Source of the DNA: JACMLD01 sp044223995
Lineage (GTDB): Bacteria > Bacteroidota > Bacteroidia > Chitinophagales > Chitinophagaceae
NCBI GenBank assembly: GCA_044223995.1
Contig: JBGALE010000009.1
Location: 1 to 64,000, forward strand
Direction: 5' to 3'
Length of the DNA: 64,000 nucleotides
In this document: piece by piece, positions 49,254 to 58,799 of the stretch
Position numbering within the stretch: the stretch's first letter is position 1
Layout of the letters: every line of letters starts with the position of its first letter
Notes under the pieces: model-generated
Database searches by the model: none
Told to the model about the DNA's origin: nothing
The model's input: the letters and a program-made list of their open reading frames with translations, nothing else
Made by a program: the position numbers and the translations under genes

Positions 49254-50348
49254 ATGAAAAAAACCCTATTGCCAGCCATATTTATGTTGCTGTGCTTCGC
49301 ATCAACCGCACAGGATATCCGGCATATTGCCGATTCGGTTCGCATGCGGCGAAGGGTGCCGGGCCTTGTATATGCAGTAATTAGTTCTGATAAAATTTTA
49401 GTCTCAGGCGCTGTAGGTTTTAAACAATTGCGTACGAAAGATTCCATTTCCCTTACTAACCGTTTTCATATAGGTAATGCCACGGCTTCTTTCACTTCAT
49501 TTATAGCGGCACAATTGGTTGCAAGGGGAAAAATTGTGTGGACCACCAAACTCATTCAGCAGTTTCCTGCTCTTGCCAAAAGAATGCGTCCCGAATATAA
49601 AACTGTAACGCTGGCAGATCTTTTATCGCAGCAGGCAGGCTTTCCGGTATATAATGTCTTTTCCGATTTTGCGAATGTTCCTGCACACAGCGGCACATTA
49701 CCGGTACAACGGTATAAACTGGTTGAATGGCTGGTCTTGCAACCAGGCCGTACCGATACTACAACAAAAAGAAGTGTTCGCTTTTCAAACGCCAATACTG
49801 CGGTTGCTGTAGCAATGCTGGAAAAAGCTTCTGGTAAAAGTTGGGAAGAGTTGTTGCAGGAATACATAAATAAGCCATTGGGCATTTCAGTAAAAACGGG
49901 ATGGCCCAACAAATTATCGGTATCTGAACCATGGGGCCATTGGGAAGAAGGCGAAAAATTTATGGCGCTGGATCCCAGTCACTGGTTTACCGTTCCGAAT
50001 ACTTTTGCCGGCGCTGCAGATGCAAACCTTTCAATCAACGACTACATCAAATTTATACAGGACGAACTGCGGGGGCTTCGGGGACAAAAAGCTGTTTTAC
50101 CTGCCCGTGCGTATGAATTACTCCATTATGCTTATCCCAATTACGCTATCGGTTGGACAAACCTTGAAGTAGCGAACAATCATATCTCTGAATGCGATGG
50201 ATCGATGGGGACGTTTTACAGTCATGTAGAAATCATCAAAGAAAAAAATATTGCAGTAATTGTCATGGCCAATGCCGGTGACAGTTCTGCAAAAGGCGCT
50301 TGTCTCAACCTGGCCCGCATCCTGCGCGAAATGTTTGTTACACTTTAA
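49254..50348 (+). CDS. Beta-lactamase-fold protein lacking the catalytic Ser and Lys
   Basis: The 364-residue protein has a signal peptide (ends Thr-Ala-Gln, about 20) and the class C/serine-hydrolase fold: 'NRFHIGNATASFTSFIAAQLV', 'KTVTLADLLSQQAGFP', 'FSNANTAVAVAMLEKASGKSW'. Where active members have Ser-x-x-Lys, this one reads Asn75-Ala-Thr-Ala78, and Tyr-Ser-Asn is Phe-Ser-Asn. Both key residues are thus gone without any frame damage. It is probably a binding protein or pseudoenzyme in the periplasm. Confidence 0.8.
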   Translation: MKKTLLPAIFMLLCFASTAQDIRHIADSVRMRRRVPGLVYAVISSDKILVSGAVGFKQLRTKDSISLTNRFHIGNATASFTSFIAAQLVARGKIVWTTKLIQQFPALAKRMRPEYKTVTLADLLSQQAGFPVYNVFSDFANVPAHSGTLPVQRYKLVEWLVLQPGRTDTTTKRSVRFSNANTAVAVAMLEKASGKSWEELLQEYINKPLGISVKTGWPNKLSVSEPWGHWEEGEKFMALDPSHWFTVPNTFAGAADANLSINDYIKFIQDELRGLRGQKAVLPARAYELLHYAYPNYAIGWTNLEVANNHISECDGSMGTFYSHVEIIKEKNIAVIVMANAGDSSAKGACLNLARILREMFVTL

Positions 50349-50351
50349 TAA

Positions 50352-51323
50352 TTATTGCTGCTGCTGTTGTTGCTGCATCATTTCAAGATGACGTCGGTAG
50401 GAATTAGACGACGCATTTGCATTGCCCTTGACTGGTTGTGGTGTTGGCGTTGCAACAGCTTCCCCGGATTTACTTCCATCTTCATAGGAAACAGTTACCC
50501 CCACTTCCAAAGTATGATGAGCTATCCCTTTGTAGGCACCCCTGACCGGGGATACATCACTAAAATTTCTGCCAGTGGCCAGCCGCACATGCAAATCATT
50601 TACCAAACAATTATTGGTTGGGTCGAGGCCCAGCCATCCATATCGGGGGATATATGCCTCCACCCATGCATGTGTAGCCCCTTCACCGCGCATGCCACTT
50701 TTATTGGGGCATATATACCCGCTGACGTACCTGGATGGGATATCGATCATGCGCAGCATTACCAGTAATATATGTGCGAAGTCCTGGCAAACACCTGCTT
50801 TTAATTTCCAAACCTCATCCAGCGTAGTTTCTACATCGGTTACGCCTTTGTTATAGGAAAAATTATTGAACACATAATCATTTAGCTCTTTCGCCACCTG
50901 TAAGGGAGTAAGACTTTTACAACCAACAATGGCCGCTGTTTGTCTTACTTCCTGTATGCCTTCAAACTGCTCCTGTTTGATAAAATCGATATAGGGAAAT
51001 TTATAGCGCGCAGCCGCCAGCTCCATCCATTGCTCCTCCTTTGAACTGGTATCTTCCGGCACGGGCTTGTTCCTGACCTGTACTTCGAGCCGCGAATCGA
51101 TGATGAGTTGTGTATGTGGTTCGGCATAGGTAAACGACCCAACATCGTTGCCATAGTAGTCCTTGTAAATTTCAACAATCGGATCGCCGGTTATTTTTAG
51201 TTCCTGTTTTAGTAATTCCTGGTATTCGTCTCTAATGGGAAATAAAATTATTTGGTTGGCACTGTCTCTTACCGGTTGTTCGTAACTGTAGCGGGTAACG
51301 TGGTGAATGGTAAAACGTGGCAT
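50352..51323 (-). CDS. Transglutaminase-like protein of the alpha-E/ATP-grasp operon
   Basis: The 323-residue protein has a beta N-terminal domain (about 1-130) and a transglutaminase core with the triad Cys179 ('LKAGVCQDFAH'), His218 ('ATHAWVEAY') and Asp234 ('LGLDPTNN'). The C-terminus is a low-complexity tail that ends in seven Gln, encoded by a CAG/CAA tract, not seen in usual family members. This family forms a conserved three-gene set with alpha-E and circularly permuted ATP-grasp proteins, proposed to process or ligate peptides. Confidence 0.9.
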   Translation of the reverse strand: MPRFTIHHVTRYSYEQPVRDSANQIILFPIRDEYQELLKQELKITGDPIVEIYKDYYGNDVGSFTYAEPHTQLIIDSRLEVQVRNKPVPEDTSSKEEQWMELAAARYKFPYIDFIKQEQFEGIQEVRQTAAIVGCKSLTPLQVAKELNDYVFNNFSYNKGVTDVETTLDEVWKLKAGVCQDFAHILLVMLRMIDIPSRYVSGYICPNKSGMRGEGATHAWVEAYIPRYGWLGLDPTNNCLVNDLHVRLATGRNFSDVSPVRGAYKGIAHHTLEVGVTVSYEDGSKSGEAVATPTPQPVKGNANASSNSYRRHLEMMQQQQQQQ

Positions 51324-51371
51324 GAAATGTTTCTGTAATTAATTGAGTTATCAAAAATAAATAAACGACCA

Positions 51372-52328
51372 CTATGTATAGGCAAAATAATTTTGATTCA
51401 GGGCATTGCTTACCTGGTATAATTCTGATTTTACTTCACGCAGGAATTCTTGCAGGCCCTGTTCTAAAATAGAATCTACGGTGGAGTAATTAATTTTACT
51501 TTTCAGTCTGCCTATTAAAAACTCTGTGTCCTGGTAACTTGCAGCATGCCGTTCATTGCGAAGTCTTCCAAAATAACGTTGCAACTGGTTGATGGAATAC
51601 AGGATGGAGCGGGGAAAATCCCTGTTGAGTACAATTTGTTCCACTACATTTCTTGCCTCAAATCCACTGCGGTATATTTTAAGGTATAGCTCATACCCGG
51701 AAATGGATAGTAAAAGATATTTCCAGTAAATAGTATCTGCTGCCGAAATTTCATAACCAGCATTACTGATTTTTACATCCAGGATATCGGCCGACTGGGT
51801 GGCCCTTTCAATAAATTTTCCAATATTGAGAAACGAATACTCTTCGCCCCGGGCCATGGTAATATCTATTGTTCCATAATACAATAATCCTTGTTTTATT
51901 AAAACATCCAGTACCGTTACGGGGTCTTCTGTGACCAGCCATCCCGATAACTGATCATTTCTAACCGTATGATAAAAATCATTCAGGCATTGCCACAATT
52001 CTTTGGTGATATGATCCTGTACGCTTCGTGCATTTTCCCTTGCTTTGGTAATAATATTTAAAACCGAATTGGGATTGTCTTTTTCCGTTACCATATACTG
52101 GAGCACCCTCCTCGAATCTTTTTCCATCGATTGCAGTTCTGCATCTTCGATATAGCTAAAAATGCGCAAAACCGGTTTCCAGGAAAAATCGTGTATATCG
52201 TCCTGGCTGGAAGCATAATTAATTTTAAGCATCCGCAAAATGCCGTCGGTCCGTTCCACGTAACGGCTCATCCAGTATAAACTATCTGCAACCCTGCTCA
52301 GCATTCTGTTTTCTATTTTAACAGGCAA
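51372..52328 (-). CDS. Alpha-E domain protein
   Basis: The 318-residue, mostly helical protein begins 'MLSRVADSLYWMSRYVERTDGILRML', the characteristic opening of the alpha-E family, and repeats 'Glu'-bearing helices such as 'IGKFIERATQSADILDVK'. It sits between the ATP-grasp and transglutaminase genes with 12 and 48 base gaps. It probably works as a helper or substrate-binding subunit of the ATP-grasp enzyme. Confidence 0.9.
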   Translation of the reverse strand: MPVKIENRMLSRVADSLYWMSRYVERTDGILRMLKINYASSQDDIHDFSWKPVLRIFSYIEDAELQSMEKDSRRVLQYMVTEKDNPNSVLNIITKARENARSVQDHITKELWQCLNDFYHTVRNDQLSGWLVTEDPVTVLDVLIKQGLLYYGTIDITMARGEEYSFLNIGKFIERATQSADILDVKISNAGYEISAADTIYWKYLLLSISGYELYLKIYRSGFEARNVVEQIVLNRDFPRSILYSINQLQRYFGRLRNERHAASYQDTEFLIGRLKSKINYSTVDSILEQGLQEFLREVKSELYQVSNALNQNYFAYT

Positions 52329-52340
52329 AAAATTTTTTCA

Positions 52341-53807
52341 TTAACTGCTCAGTACCCAGGTGTCCTTGCTACCACCGCCCTGCGAAGAATTTACCACCAG
52401 CGACCCTTCCCGCAGCGCCACCCTGGTTAAGCCACCGGGCACAATTTCAATTCCATCAGGGCCCGCCAGTGCATAGGGCCGCAGGTCTACTCTTCTTGGC
52501 TGCAGTTTTCCTCCCATATAACAGGGCGAACTTGACAGGCTGATAATTGGCTGTGCAATAAACTGCCGGGGATCTTTCATTACTTCCGCTTTGTATTTTA
52601 TAATTTCTTCTTCACTGGCATCGTGTCCCATCAGCATACCATAGCCGCCACTTTCATTTGTTTTCTTAATTACCATATTATTAATATTGGAAAACACGTG
52701 TTCCCTGTGCTCGGTAATACCCAATTGATAGGTTGGTACATTTTTTAGAATAGGTTCTTCATTGAGATAATATTTGATCATATCCGGCACATAACTATAA
52801 ATGGCCTTATCATCGGCTACGCCATTGCCCACTGCATTTACAATGGCTACATTTCCCTTCCTGTAAGCACTCATAATACCTGCTACACCCAATGCACTGT
52901 TGGGATTAAATACCAGCGGATCCAGGAAATCATCATCCACCCTGCGGTAAATAACGTCCACCTGTTGTAAACCCGAAGTGGTTTTCATGTATACTTTATG
53001 ATTGTCCACCACAAGATCCCTTCCTTCCACCAATTCCACACCCATTAGCCTGGACAGCGTGGTATGTTCAAAATAGGCAGAGTTATAAACACCAGGCGTA
53101 AGTACCACGATGGTTGGGTTACTGATTTGCCTCGGCGAAAGTGAAACAAGGTTCCTGTGCAGAATGGTAGGGTATTCCATCACTGGCCGCACATTATTTT
53201 TTGGTATCAGATCGGGGAAGATGCGTTTGGTGATTTCGCGGTTCTCCAGCATATAGCTCACACCACTGGGTGTGCGCAGGTTGTCTTCCAGTATATAAAA
53301 AGTACCGTCATTATTGCGGATCAGATCAATACCGGATATATGTACATAAATATCGTGTGGTACCGGGAAATTATGCATCTCCCGCAGGTAATGCGGGCAA
53401 CTGTAAATCATATCAATGGGCACCACGCCATCTTTGATAATAAACTGTTCGTGGTACACATCTTTTAGAAAAAGGTTTAGCGCCTTCAGCCGCTGTTTTA
53501 TCCCCGATTCAATAAAGCTCCATTCAGACGCTGTGATGATACGCGGAATGATATCAAAGGGAAATATTTTTTCAATGCCCTCTCCGCTGCTGTACACGGT
53601 GAAGGTGATACCCTGGCTCATAAAAAGCCGCCTTGCCTGTTCTTCTTTTTTATTTAATTCGTCGGTGGTTAGTTGCTGGAGAAAATCTACCACGCCCCGG
53701 TACTGGTCGCGCACGGCGCTGCCATTGTACATTTCATCCCAGGTGCGGGTATCAATAAAATAATTATTGAGCAGCTCTGTAGCTTGCATAAGCAGTTTAT
53801 TTGGCAA
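52341..53807 (-). CDS. Circularly permuted ATP-grasp ligase
   Basis: The 488-residue protein shows 'GITFTVYSSGEGIEKIFPFDIIPRI', 'GIDLIRNNDGTFYILEDNLRTPSGVSYMLENR' (quoted here in part as 'DNLRTPSGVSYMLENR'), and 'VIKKTNESGGYGMLMG' near the C-terminus, the order being permuted relative to classical ATP-grasp. The final Gly/Ser-rich 'VNSSQGGGSKDTWVL' is typical. It is the first gene of the operon with alpha-E and transglutaminase. Its substrates are unknown; peptide-bond formation is predicted. Confidence 0.9.
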   Translation of the reverse strand: MPNKLLMQATELLNNYFIDTRTWDEMYNGSAVRDQYRGVVDFLQQLTTDELNKKEEQARRLFMSQGITFTVYSSGEGIEKIFPFDIIPRIITASEWSFIESGIKQRLKALNLFLKDVYHEQFIIKDGVVPIDMIYSCPHYLREMHNFPVPHDIYVHISGIDLIRNNDGTFYILEDNLRTPSGVSYMLENREITKRIFPDLIPKNNVRPVMEYPTILHRNLVSLSPRQISNPTIVVLTPGVYNSAYFEHTTLSRLMGVELVEGRDLVVDNHKVYMKTTSGLQQVDVIYRRVDDDFLDPLVFNPNSALGVAGIMSAYRKGNVAIVNAVGNGVADDKAIYSYVPDMIKYYLNEEPILKNVPTYQLGITEHREHVFSNINNMVIKKTNESGGYGMLMGHDASEEEIIKYKAEVMKDPRQFIAQPIISLSSSPCYMGGKLQPRRVDLRPYALAGPDGIEIVPGGLTRVALREGSLVVNSSQGGGSKDTWVLSS

Positions 53808-53908
53808 ATGAATACAGGCGGCAATCGGTAAGAATCGTTGTTCTTCAAATATAAGGATTCGAAGTATAAAAAGGATATCTCAAACCCACTTTGATTTATC
53901 TTTATTGC

Positions 53909-54634
53909 ATGAAGACAATTGCCATGATACCGGCACGCTATGCCGCTACTCGCTTTCCGGCCAAACTGATGCAGCAACTGGGCAATAAAACCGTTATACG
54001 GCATACCTACGACAATACACTGGCAACAGGCCTTTTCGATGAAGTGTGGGTGGTAACCGACAGCGATGTCATTTTTAATGAAATAATTTCCAATGGCGGC
54101 AAATCGGTCATGAGCAAAAAAACACATGAAAGCGGCAGCGATCGCATTGCCGAGGCGGTAGCAGACATGAATGTTGATATCGTGGTCAATGTTCAGGGTG
54201 ACGAACCATTTGTAAAGAAAGAGCCGCTGGAAAAGTTGTTGAATGTTTTTAAAGGAGATAAAGGAAAACTTGTACAAGTCGCATCGCTGATGCAGGTACT
54301 AAAAGAACAAAAATTTATAGAAGACCCCAATTATGTGAAGGTAGCCGTTGATCTCGAAATGAATGCTTTAATGTTTTCACGAAGCGTGGTTCCCTACCCG
54401 AGAAATACAGCGTTGCCTATTACTTACTATGAACACATCGGTGTATATGCTTTCAGGAAAGATGCATTGATGAAATTTACTTCCTGGTCAATGACACCAC
54501 TGGAAGCGGCTGAGAAAATTGAATGTCTTCGTTATCTCGAACATGGTATTCCTTTAAAGATGGTGATAACAGACTATATGGGTGTTGAAATTGACACGCC
54601 GGAGGACCTAATCCGTGCCGCATCCTTATTATAG
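53909..54634 (+). CDS. kdsB: CMP-Kdo synthetase (or CMP-Kdo8N synthetase)
   Basis: The ATG at 53909 gives 241 residues. KdsB motifs are 'MIPARYAATRFPAKLM', 'VVTDSD', 'HESGSDRIAEA', 'IVVNVQGDEPFV' and 'GVEIDTPEDL'. It activates Kdo with CTP for lipid A core synthesis. Because a KdnB homologue lies 3 kb downstream, this copy may prefer the 8-amino sugar Kdo8N; that depends on a KdnA gene elsewhere. Confidence 0.9.
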   Translation: MKTIAMIPARYAATRFPAKLMQQLGNKTVIRHTYDNTLATGLFDEVWVVTDSDVIFNEIISNGGKSVMSKKTHESGSDRIAEAVADMNVDIVVNVQGDEPFVKKEPLEKLLNVFKGDKGKLVQVASLMQVLKEQKFIEDPNYVKVAVDLEMNALMFSRSVVPYPRNTALPITYYEHIGVYAFRKDALMKFTSWSMTPLEAAEKIECLRYLEHGIPLKMVITDYMGVEIDTPEDLIRAASLL

Positions 54635-54699
54635 ATAAAAGAGTTCGGAACCTGCGCTGGTTTTCCTATCTTTCTTATTCAATTAAAGAACGATTGCTT

Positions 54700-56052
54700 A
54701 TGAATAAGAACAAGCTGCTCCGCTATTCCACCGTTGCGGCACTTGCCGGCTTTATCTTTGGCTTTGATACAGTTGTTATTTCCGGTGCCAACGAGCCCAT
54801 CAAAAAATTATGGGATACTTCTCCGCTATTTCATGGTGTATTCATTATGTCAATGGCTTTATGGGGTACAGTATTGGGCGCATTGATTGGTGGTATACCC
54901 GCTGAAAGATTTGGAAGAAAGAAAACACTTTTCTGGATTGGTGTCCTGTTCGCAGTTTCAGCGCTTGGTACAGCACTGGCTCCTAATCCGTATATATTTT
55001 CATTCTTTCGTTTTATCGGTGGTCTTGGAATTGGCGTATCATCGGTTGTGGCGCCGACTTATATATCTGAAATATCTACGCCCGCCACAAGGGGAAGACT
55101 GACAGCCATGTACCAGTTCAATATTGTATTTGGGATTTTAGTCGCCTATGTTTCCAACTTTTTACTGCAGGGTGTTGGGGGTGATAATGACTGGCGTTAT
55201 ATGCTGGGCGTTTTGGGTATTCCTTCCATAATTTATACTTTACTGGTTATCGGTGTGCCTGAAAGTCCACGCTGGTTGATTTCTGTAAAAAACAATCTTA
55301 TTAAAGCAAAGGAAACGCTTGTACAAATTGGTGCGGAAAACCCTGATGAGGAAATAAAAAATATTGTTACTGCAAATGCCATTGTTGATAAAAGGGGCGG
55401 AAACGAAACCATCTTTAGTGCAAAGTTTAAAAGAGTACTGTTCCTTGCATTCCTTGTGGCCTTCTTCAACCAGTTATCGGGTATTAATTTCATTTTATAC
55501 TATGCGCCGGAAATTCTTTCAAGAATAGGATTGGGGGCAAAGGAGTCATTGGGCAATTCAATCGCTATCGGCGGAACGAATCTTATCTTCACTTTTGTTG
55601 GGTTGTATCTTATTGACCGGATTGGGAGAAAAACACTATTGATTATTGGTTCCATTGGTTATATCATCAGCCTTGCCATGGTGGCCTATGCATTCAAAGC
55701 AGAAACGGGTCCCACATTTTTGATGACATTTTTATTGATGTTCATTGCGTCTCATGCCATCGGCCAGGGAGCCGTTATCTGGGTATTCATTGCAGAAATA
55801 TTTCCTAATAAAGTCCGAGCCATGGGACAATCGTTTGGGGCAAGCGTTCACTGGGTATTTGCGGCCATCATTACTTTGATTACACCATTATTTCTCGATA
55901 AAGACCATGGGCTTCTCAAAAAAAATCCATGGCCCATCTTTGCATTTTTTGCCGGCATGATGGTACTGCAGTTGATTTGGGTATTGACAAAGGTTCCCGA
56001 AACCAAAGGCGTTTCCCTGGAGGAACTGGAAAAAAAATTACTGGCAGAATAG
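54700..56052 (+). CDS. Sugar-porter family MFS transporter
   Basis: The 450-residue protein has 12 membrane helices and signatures 'GFDTVVISGA', 'PAERFGRKKTLFWIG', 'RFIGGLGIGVSSVVAPTYISE', 'VPESPRWL' and the closing 'VPETKGVSLEELE'. It should import a hexose, most likely fructose or glucose released by the GH32 enzyme encoded 21 bases downstream. The start is ATG at 54700, not the TTG two codons earlier. Confidence 0.9.
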   Translation: MNKNKLLRYSTVAALAGFIFGFDTVVISGANEPIKKLWDTSPLFHGVFIMSMALWGTVLGALIGGIPAERFGRKKTLFWIGVLFAVSALGTALAPNPYIFSFFRFIGGLGIGVSSVVAPTYISEISTPATRGRLTAMYQFNIVFGILVAYVSNFLLQGVGGDNDWRYMLGVLGIPSIIYTLLVIGVPESPRWLISVKNNLIKAKETLVQIGAENPDEEIKNIVTANAIVDKRGGNETIFSAKFKRVLFLAFLVAFFNQLSGINFILYYAPEILSRIGLGAKESLGNSIAIGGTNLIFTFVGLYLIDRIGRKTLLIIGSIGYIISLAMVAYAFKAETGPTFLMTFLLMFIASHAIGQGAVIWVFIAEIFPNKVRAMGQSFGASVHWVFAAIITLITPLFLDKDHGLLKKNPWPIFAFFAGMMVLQLIWVLTKVPETKGVSLEELEKKLLAE

Positions 56053-56073
56053 TTTTAATTAAAACGATGTGCT

Positions 56074-57558
56074 ATGAAATATGTATATAGCCAGGTTTTG
56101 CTCCTGTTCACTGTTGCCGCTTTAGGCCAACAGCCTTCTGCTTATAACGAAGCTTACAGGCCACGGTTTCATTTTTCGCCGGCAAAAAACTGGACAAACG
56201 ATCCAAACGGCCTGGTATATTCAAATGGTATCTATCATTTATTTTACCAGCACAATCCTTTTGACAATGTTTGGGGGCATATGACATGGGCACACGCCAC
56301 CAGTAAAGATCTTATTCACTGGAAACATTTACCGATCGCTATACCGGAAGAAAATGGTGTGATGATTTTCTCTGGTACCTGCATTGCCGACGTCCACAAC
56401 ACAAGTGGCTTTGGCAAAAAAGGCGGGCCATTCCCAATGATTGCTATTTATACCGGTCATATCGAAAACACCAATCAATCGCAGCACCTTGCCTACAGCC
56501 TCGATGGTGGCACCACATGGACAAAATATAAAAACAATCCTATCCTCGATTTACATAAAAAAGATTTTCGTGACCCCAAAGTGTTTTGGTACGAGCCAAA
56601 AAAGTATTGGGTGATGGCGCTGATGTTTCCCGTTGAACATGAAGTACAATTTTACTCCTCCAAAAACCTGTTGCAGTGGGAACACCTGAGCAGTTTCGGG
56701 CCGGTGGGTGATACCAGCGGTGTTTGGGAATGTCCCGATCTTACACAAGTGCCCGTGGCCGGTATGCCCGGTAAAAATAAATGGCTGCTGCAAACATCAC
56801 AGAACGCTGGTATGCAATATTTCGTGGGGACTTTTGATGGTGTATCATTTAAAAATGAAAACCCTGCAGGAAAAATATTTCGTCCCGACTATGGTCCCGA
56901 TTACTATGCTGCCATTGCATACAATCAATTACCTGTATCACATCCACCGGTGAGTATTGGCTGGATAAACAACTGGAATTACGCCAACGATATTCCCACC
57001 AACCCATGGAAGGGTGCGATGTCGCTTCCAAGAAAAATGAGCCTGAAAAAAGTAAACAATGAATGGATACTGGTACAACAACCGGTCAATGGATTCGGGC
57101 AGTTGCGACAGCAGATTTTGCAACTGAAAAATCAACCGATTACAGGAATGCAACCGCTCGCAGCGCATACGCAACAATGTGAGCTGCTGGTAACATTACA
57201 ACCTTCGGCCGGTGCTGTGTGCGGTATTCAGTTGGCCGCAGGTGCCGATCACCCATTTGAGATTGGCTATGATGCTTCGTCTGGTAAATTATACATTGAC
57301 AGGAGTAAAACACGCAATCAATCCTTTAGCAAAAATTTTTCTTCTTTCCCGCGCTTTGAAACTACCGTTCCGTTGCACAACCAACAAATAACACTGCACA
57401 TTTACTTTGATAACAGTATCGTGGAAGTTTTCGCCAACGACGGCGAAGCAGTACTAACGGCACAAATCTTTCCGGGAAAGGAAGACAACGGCATTGCCTT
57501 GTTTGGCAATGGACAACTGCTGTCACTCCAGCTTTGGAATATGAAGTCTGCCTGGTAA
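56074..57558 (+). CDS. Secreted GH32 fructan hydrolase (levanase/invertase type)
   Basis: The 494-residue protein has a signal peptide to about 19. GH32 catalytic motifs are the nucleophile Asp43 in 'NWTNDPNGLVY', the 'FRDPKVFWY' Asp and the acid/base Glu in 'WECPDLTQ'. A C-terminal beta-sandwich includes 'TVPLHNQQITLHIYFDNSIVEVFAND'-type sequence (quoted in part as 'NSIVEVFANDGEAVLT'). It cleaves beta-fructosides from sucrose, inulin or levan. With the sugar porter it forms a compact utilisation pair. Confidence 0.9.
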   Translation: MKYVYSQVLLLFTVAALGQQPSAYNEAYRPRFHFSPAKNWTNDPNGLVYSNGIYHLFYQHNPFDNVWGHMTWAHATSKDLIHWKHLPIAIPEENGVMIFSGTCIADVHNTSGFGKKGGPFPMIAIYTGHIENTNQSQHLAYSLDGGTTWTKYKNNPILDLHKKDFRDPKVFWYEPKKYWVMALMFPVEHEVQFYSSKNLLQWEHLSSFGPVGDTSGVWECPDLTQVPVAGMPGKNKWLLQTSQNAGMQYFVGTFDGVSFKNENPAGKIFRPDYGPDYYAAIAYNQLPVSHPPVSIGWINNWNYANDIPTNPWKGAMSLPRKMSLKKVNNEWILVQQPVNGFGQLRQQILQLKNQPITGMQPLAAHTQQCELLVTLQPSAGAVCGIQLAAGADHPFEIGYDASSGKLYIDRSKTRNQSFSKNFSSFPRFETTVPLHNQQITLHIYFDNSIVEVFANDGEAVLTAQIFPGKEDNGIALFGNGQLLSLQLWNMKSAW

Positions 57559-57678
57559 ATGGCTATCTCTGTTTTGATTGGTTAACAAACCAGCGGATAT
57601 ATTTATTCTGTTTGAAAATTAGCGGATGTAAAGTAGGTTTGCGGATTGAATTAATTATTTGTCCCAAAAGATATTCCG

Positions 57679-58752
57679 ATGAAGTTCAGAAATTTTAAAA
57701 TGGTCAGCTATGTTGTGTATGGCCGCGGTAGTTTTAACCAGTTGGATGAAATACTGGCGCCACACAGGAAAGAAAATAAACCGATGGTTTTTTTGGTGGA
57801 CCATTTTTTTGAGGGCAAGCCACTGGTGGGCCGCGTTCCGGTGAGAGGAAATGATAAGATTATTTTTGCCGATGTAACGCTCGAACCAAAAACAACACTG
57901 GTGGACAAACTGGCCAACCAGTTAAAGCAAGAATTTGGATCTATCAGCGGTGTAATTGGAATCGGGGGTGGGAGCACCATGGATTTGGCAAAAGCCGTTT
58001 CTCTTATGATGAACAATCCCGGCTCGTCTGCTGATTACCAGGGATGGGATTTGGTAAAATTTCCCGGTGTGTATAAGGCAGGTATTCCCACTTTGAGCGG
58101 TACAGGCGCTGAAGTATCGAGAACAACGGTATTAACAGGACCCACGAAAAAGTTGGGTATGAACTCCGACTTTACGCCTTTCGATCAAATAGTATTGGAT
58201 CCTGAATTAACTGCCAATGCGCCAGCCAACCAGCGATTTTATACTGGTATGGATTGTTATATCCATTGCATCGAAAGCCTCCAGGGCACTTACCTGAATG
58301 AGTTTAGTAAATCATACGGCGAAAAAGCATTACAGCTTTGTCAAAAAGTATTTGTTGAAAAAAAATCATGGGATGATGAGTGTGATGATATGCTGATGAT
58401 GGCGTCTTATGCCGGCGGTATGAGTATTGCATACTCACAAGTGGGCGTGGCACATGCAGTAAGTTATGGGTTGAGTTATTTACTGGGTATCAAACATGGA
58501 ATCGGTAATTGCATTGTCATGAACCACCTGGAAGACTATTATCCCGAAGGCGTGAAAGAATTCAAATACATGGTAGAAAAAAATAAAATTGAAATTCCGC
58601 AGGGCATTTGTAAGGGGTTAACAGACGAACAGTTTGAAGCCATGATGAATGTATCACTGGGAATGAAACCACTGTGGGAAAACGCACTCGGCAAAGACTG
58701 GGAGAAAATCATGACCCGGGAAAAGTTGCGGGCTTTGTACGAAAAACTGTAA
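57679..58752 (+). CDS. kdnB: Kdo 8-oxidase, iron-containing alcohol dehydrogenase
   Basis: The 357-residue protein belongs to the iron-dependent alcohol dehydrogenases; the glycine-rich 'IGIGGGSTMDLAKAVSL' and the metal-binding His cluster in 'GVAHAVSYGLSYLLGIKHG' are clear. Its opening 'YVVYGRGSFNQLDEIL' is like KdnB of Shewanella, which oxidises carbon 8 of Kdo as the first step to 8-amino-Kdo. The second enzyme, KdnA, is not in this window. Confidence 0.8.
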   Translation: MKFRNFKMVSYVVYGRGSFNQLDEILAPHRKENKPMVFLVDHFFEGKPLVGRVPVRGNDKIIFADVTLEPKTTLVDKLANQLKQEFGSISGVIGIGGGSTMDLAKAVSLMMNNPGSSADYQGWDLVKFPGVYKAGIPTLSGTGAEVSRTTVLTGPTKKLGMNSDFTPFDQIVLDPELTANAPANQRFYTGMDCYIHCIESLQGTYLNEFSKSYGEKALQLCQKVFVEKKSWDDECDDMLMMASYAGGMSIAYSQVGVAHAVSYGLSYLLGIKHGIGNCIVMNHLEDYYPEGVKEFKYMVEKNKIEIPQGICKGLTDEQFEAMMNVSLGMKPLWENALGKDWEKIMTREKLRALYEKL

Positions 58753-58799
58753 CCGGCAAGTACAAACTGGCTGCTGCAAATTTTATTTATCTTTAATTC

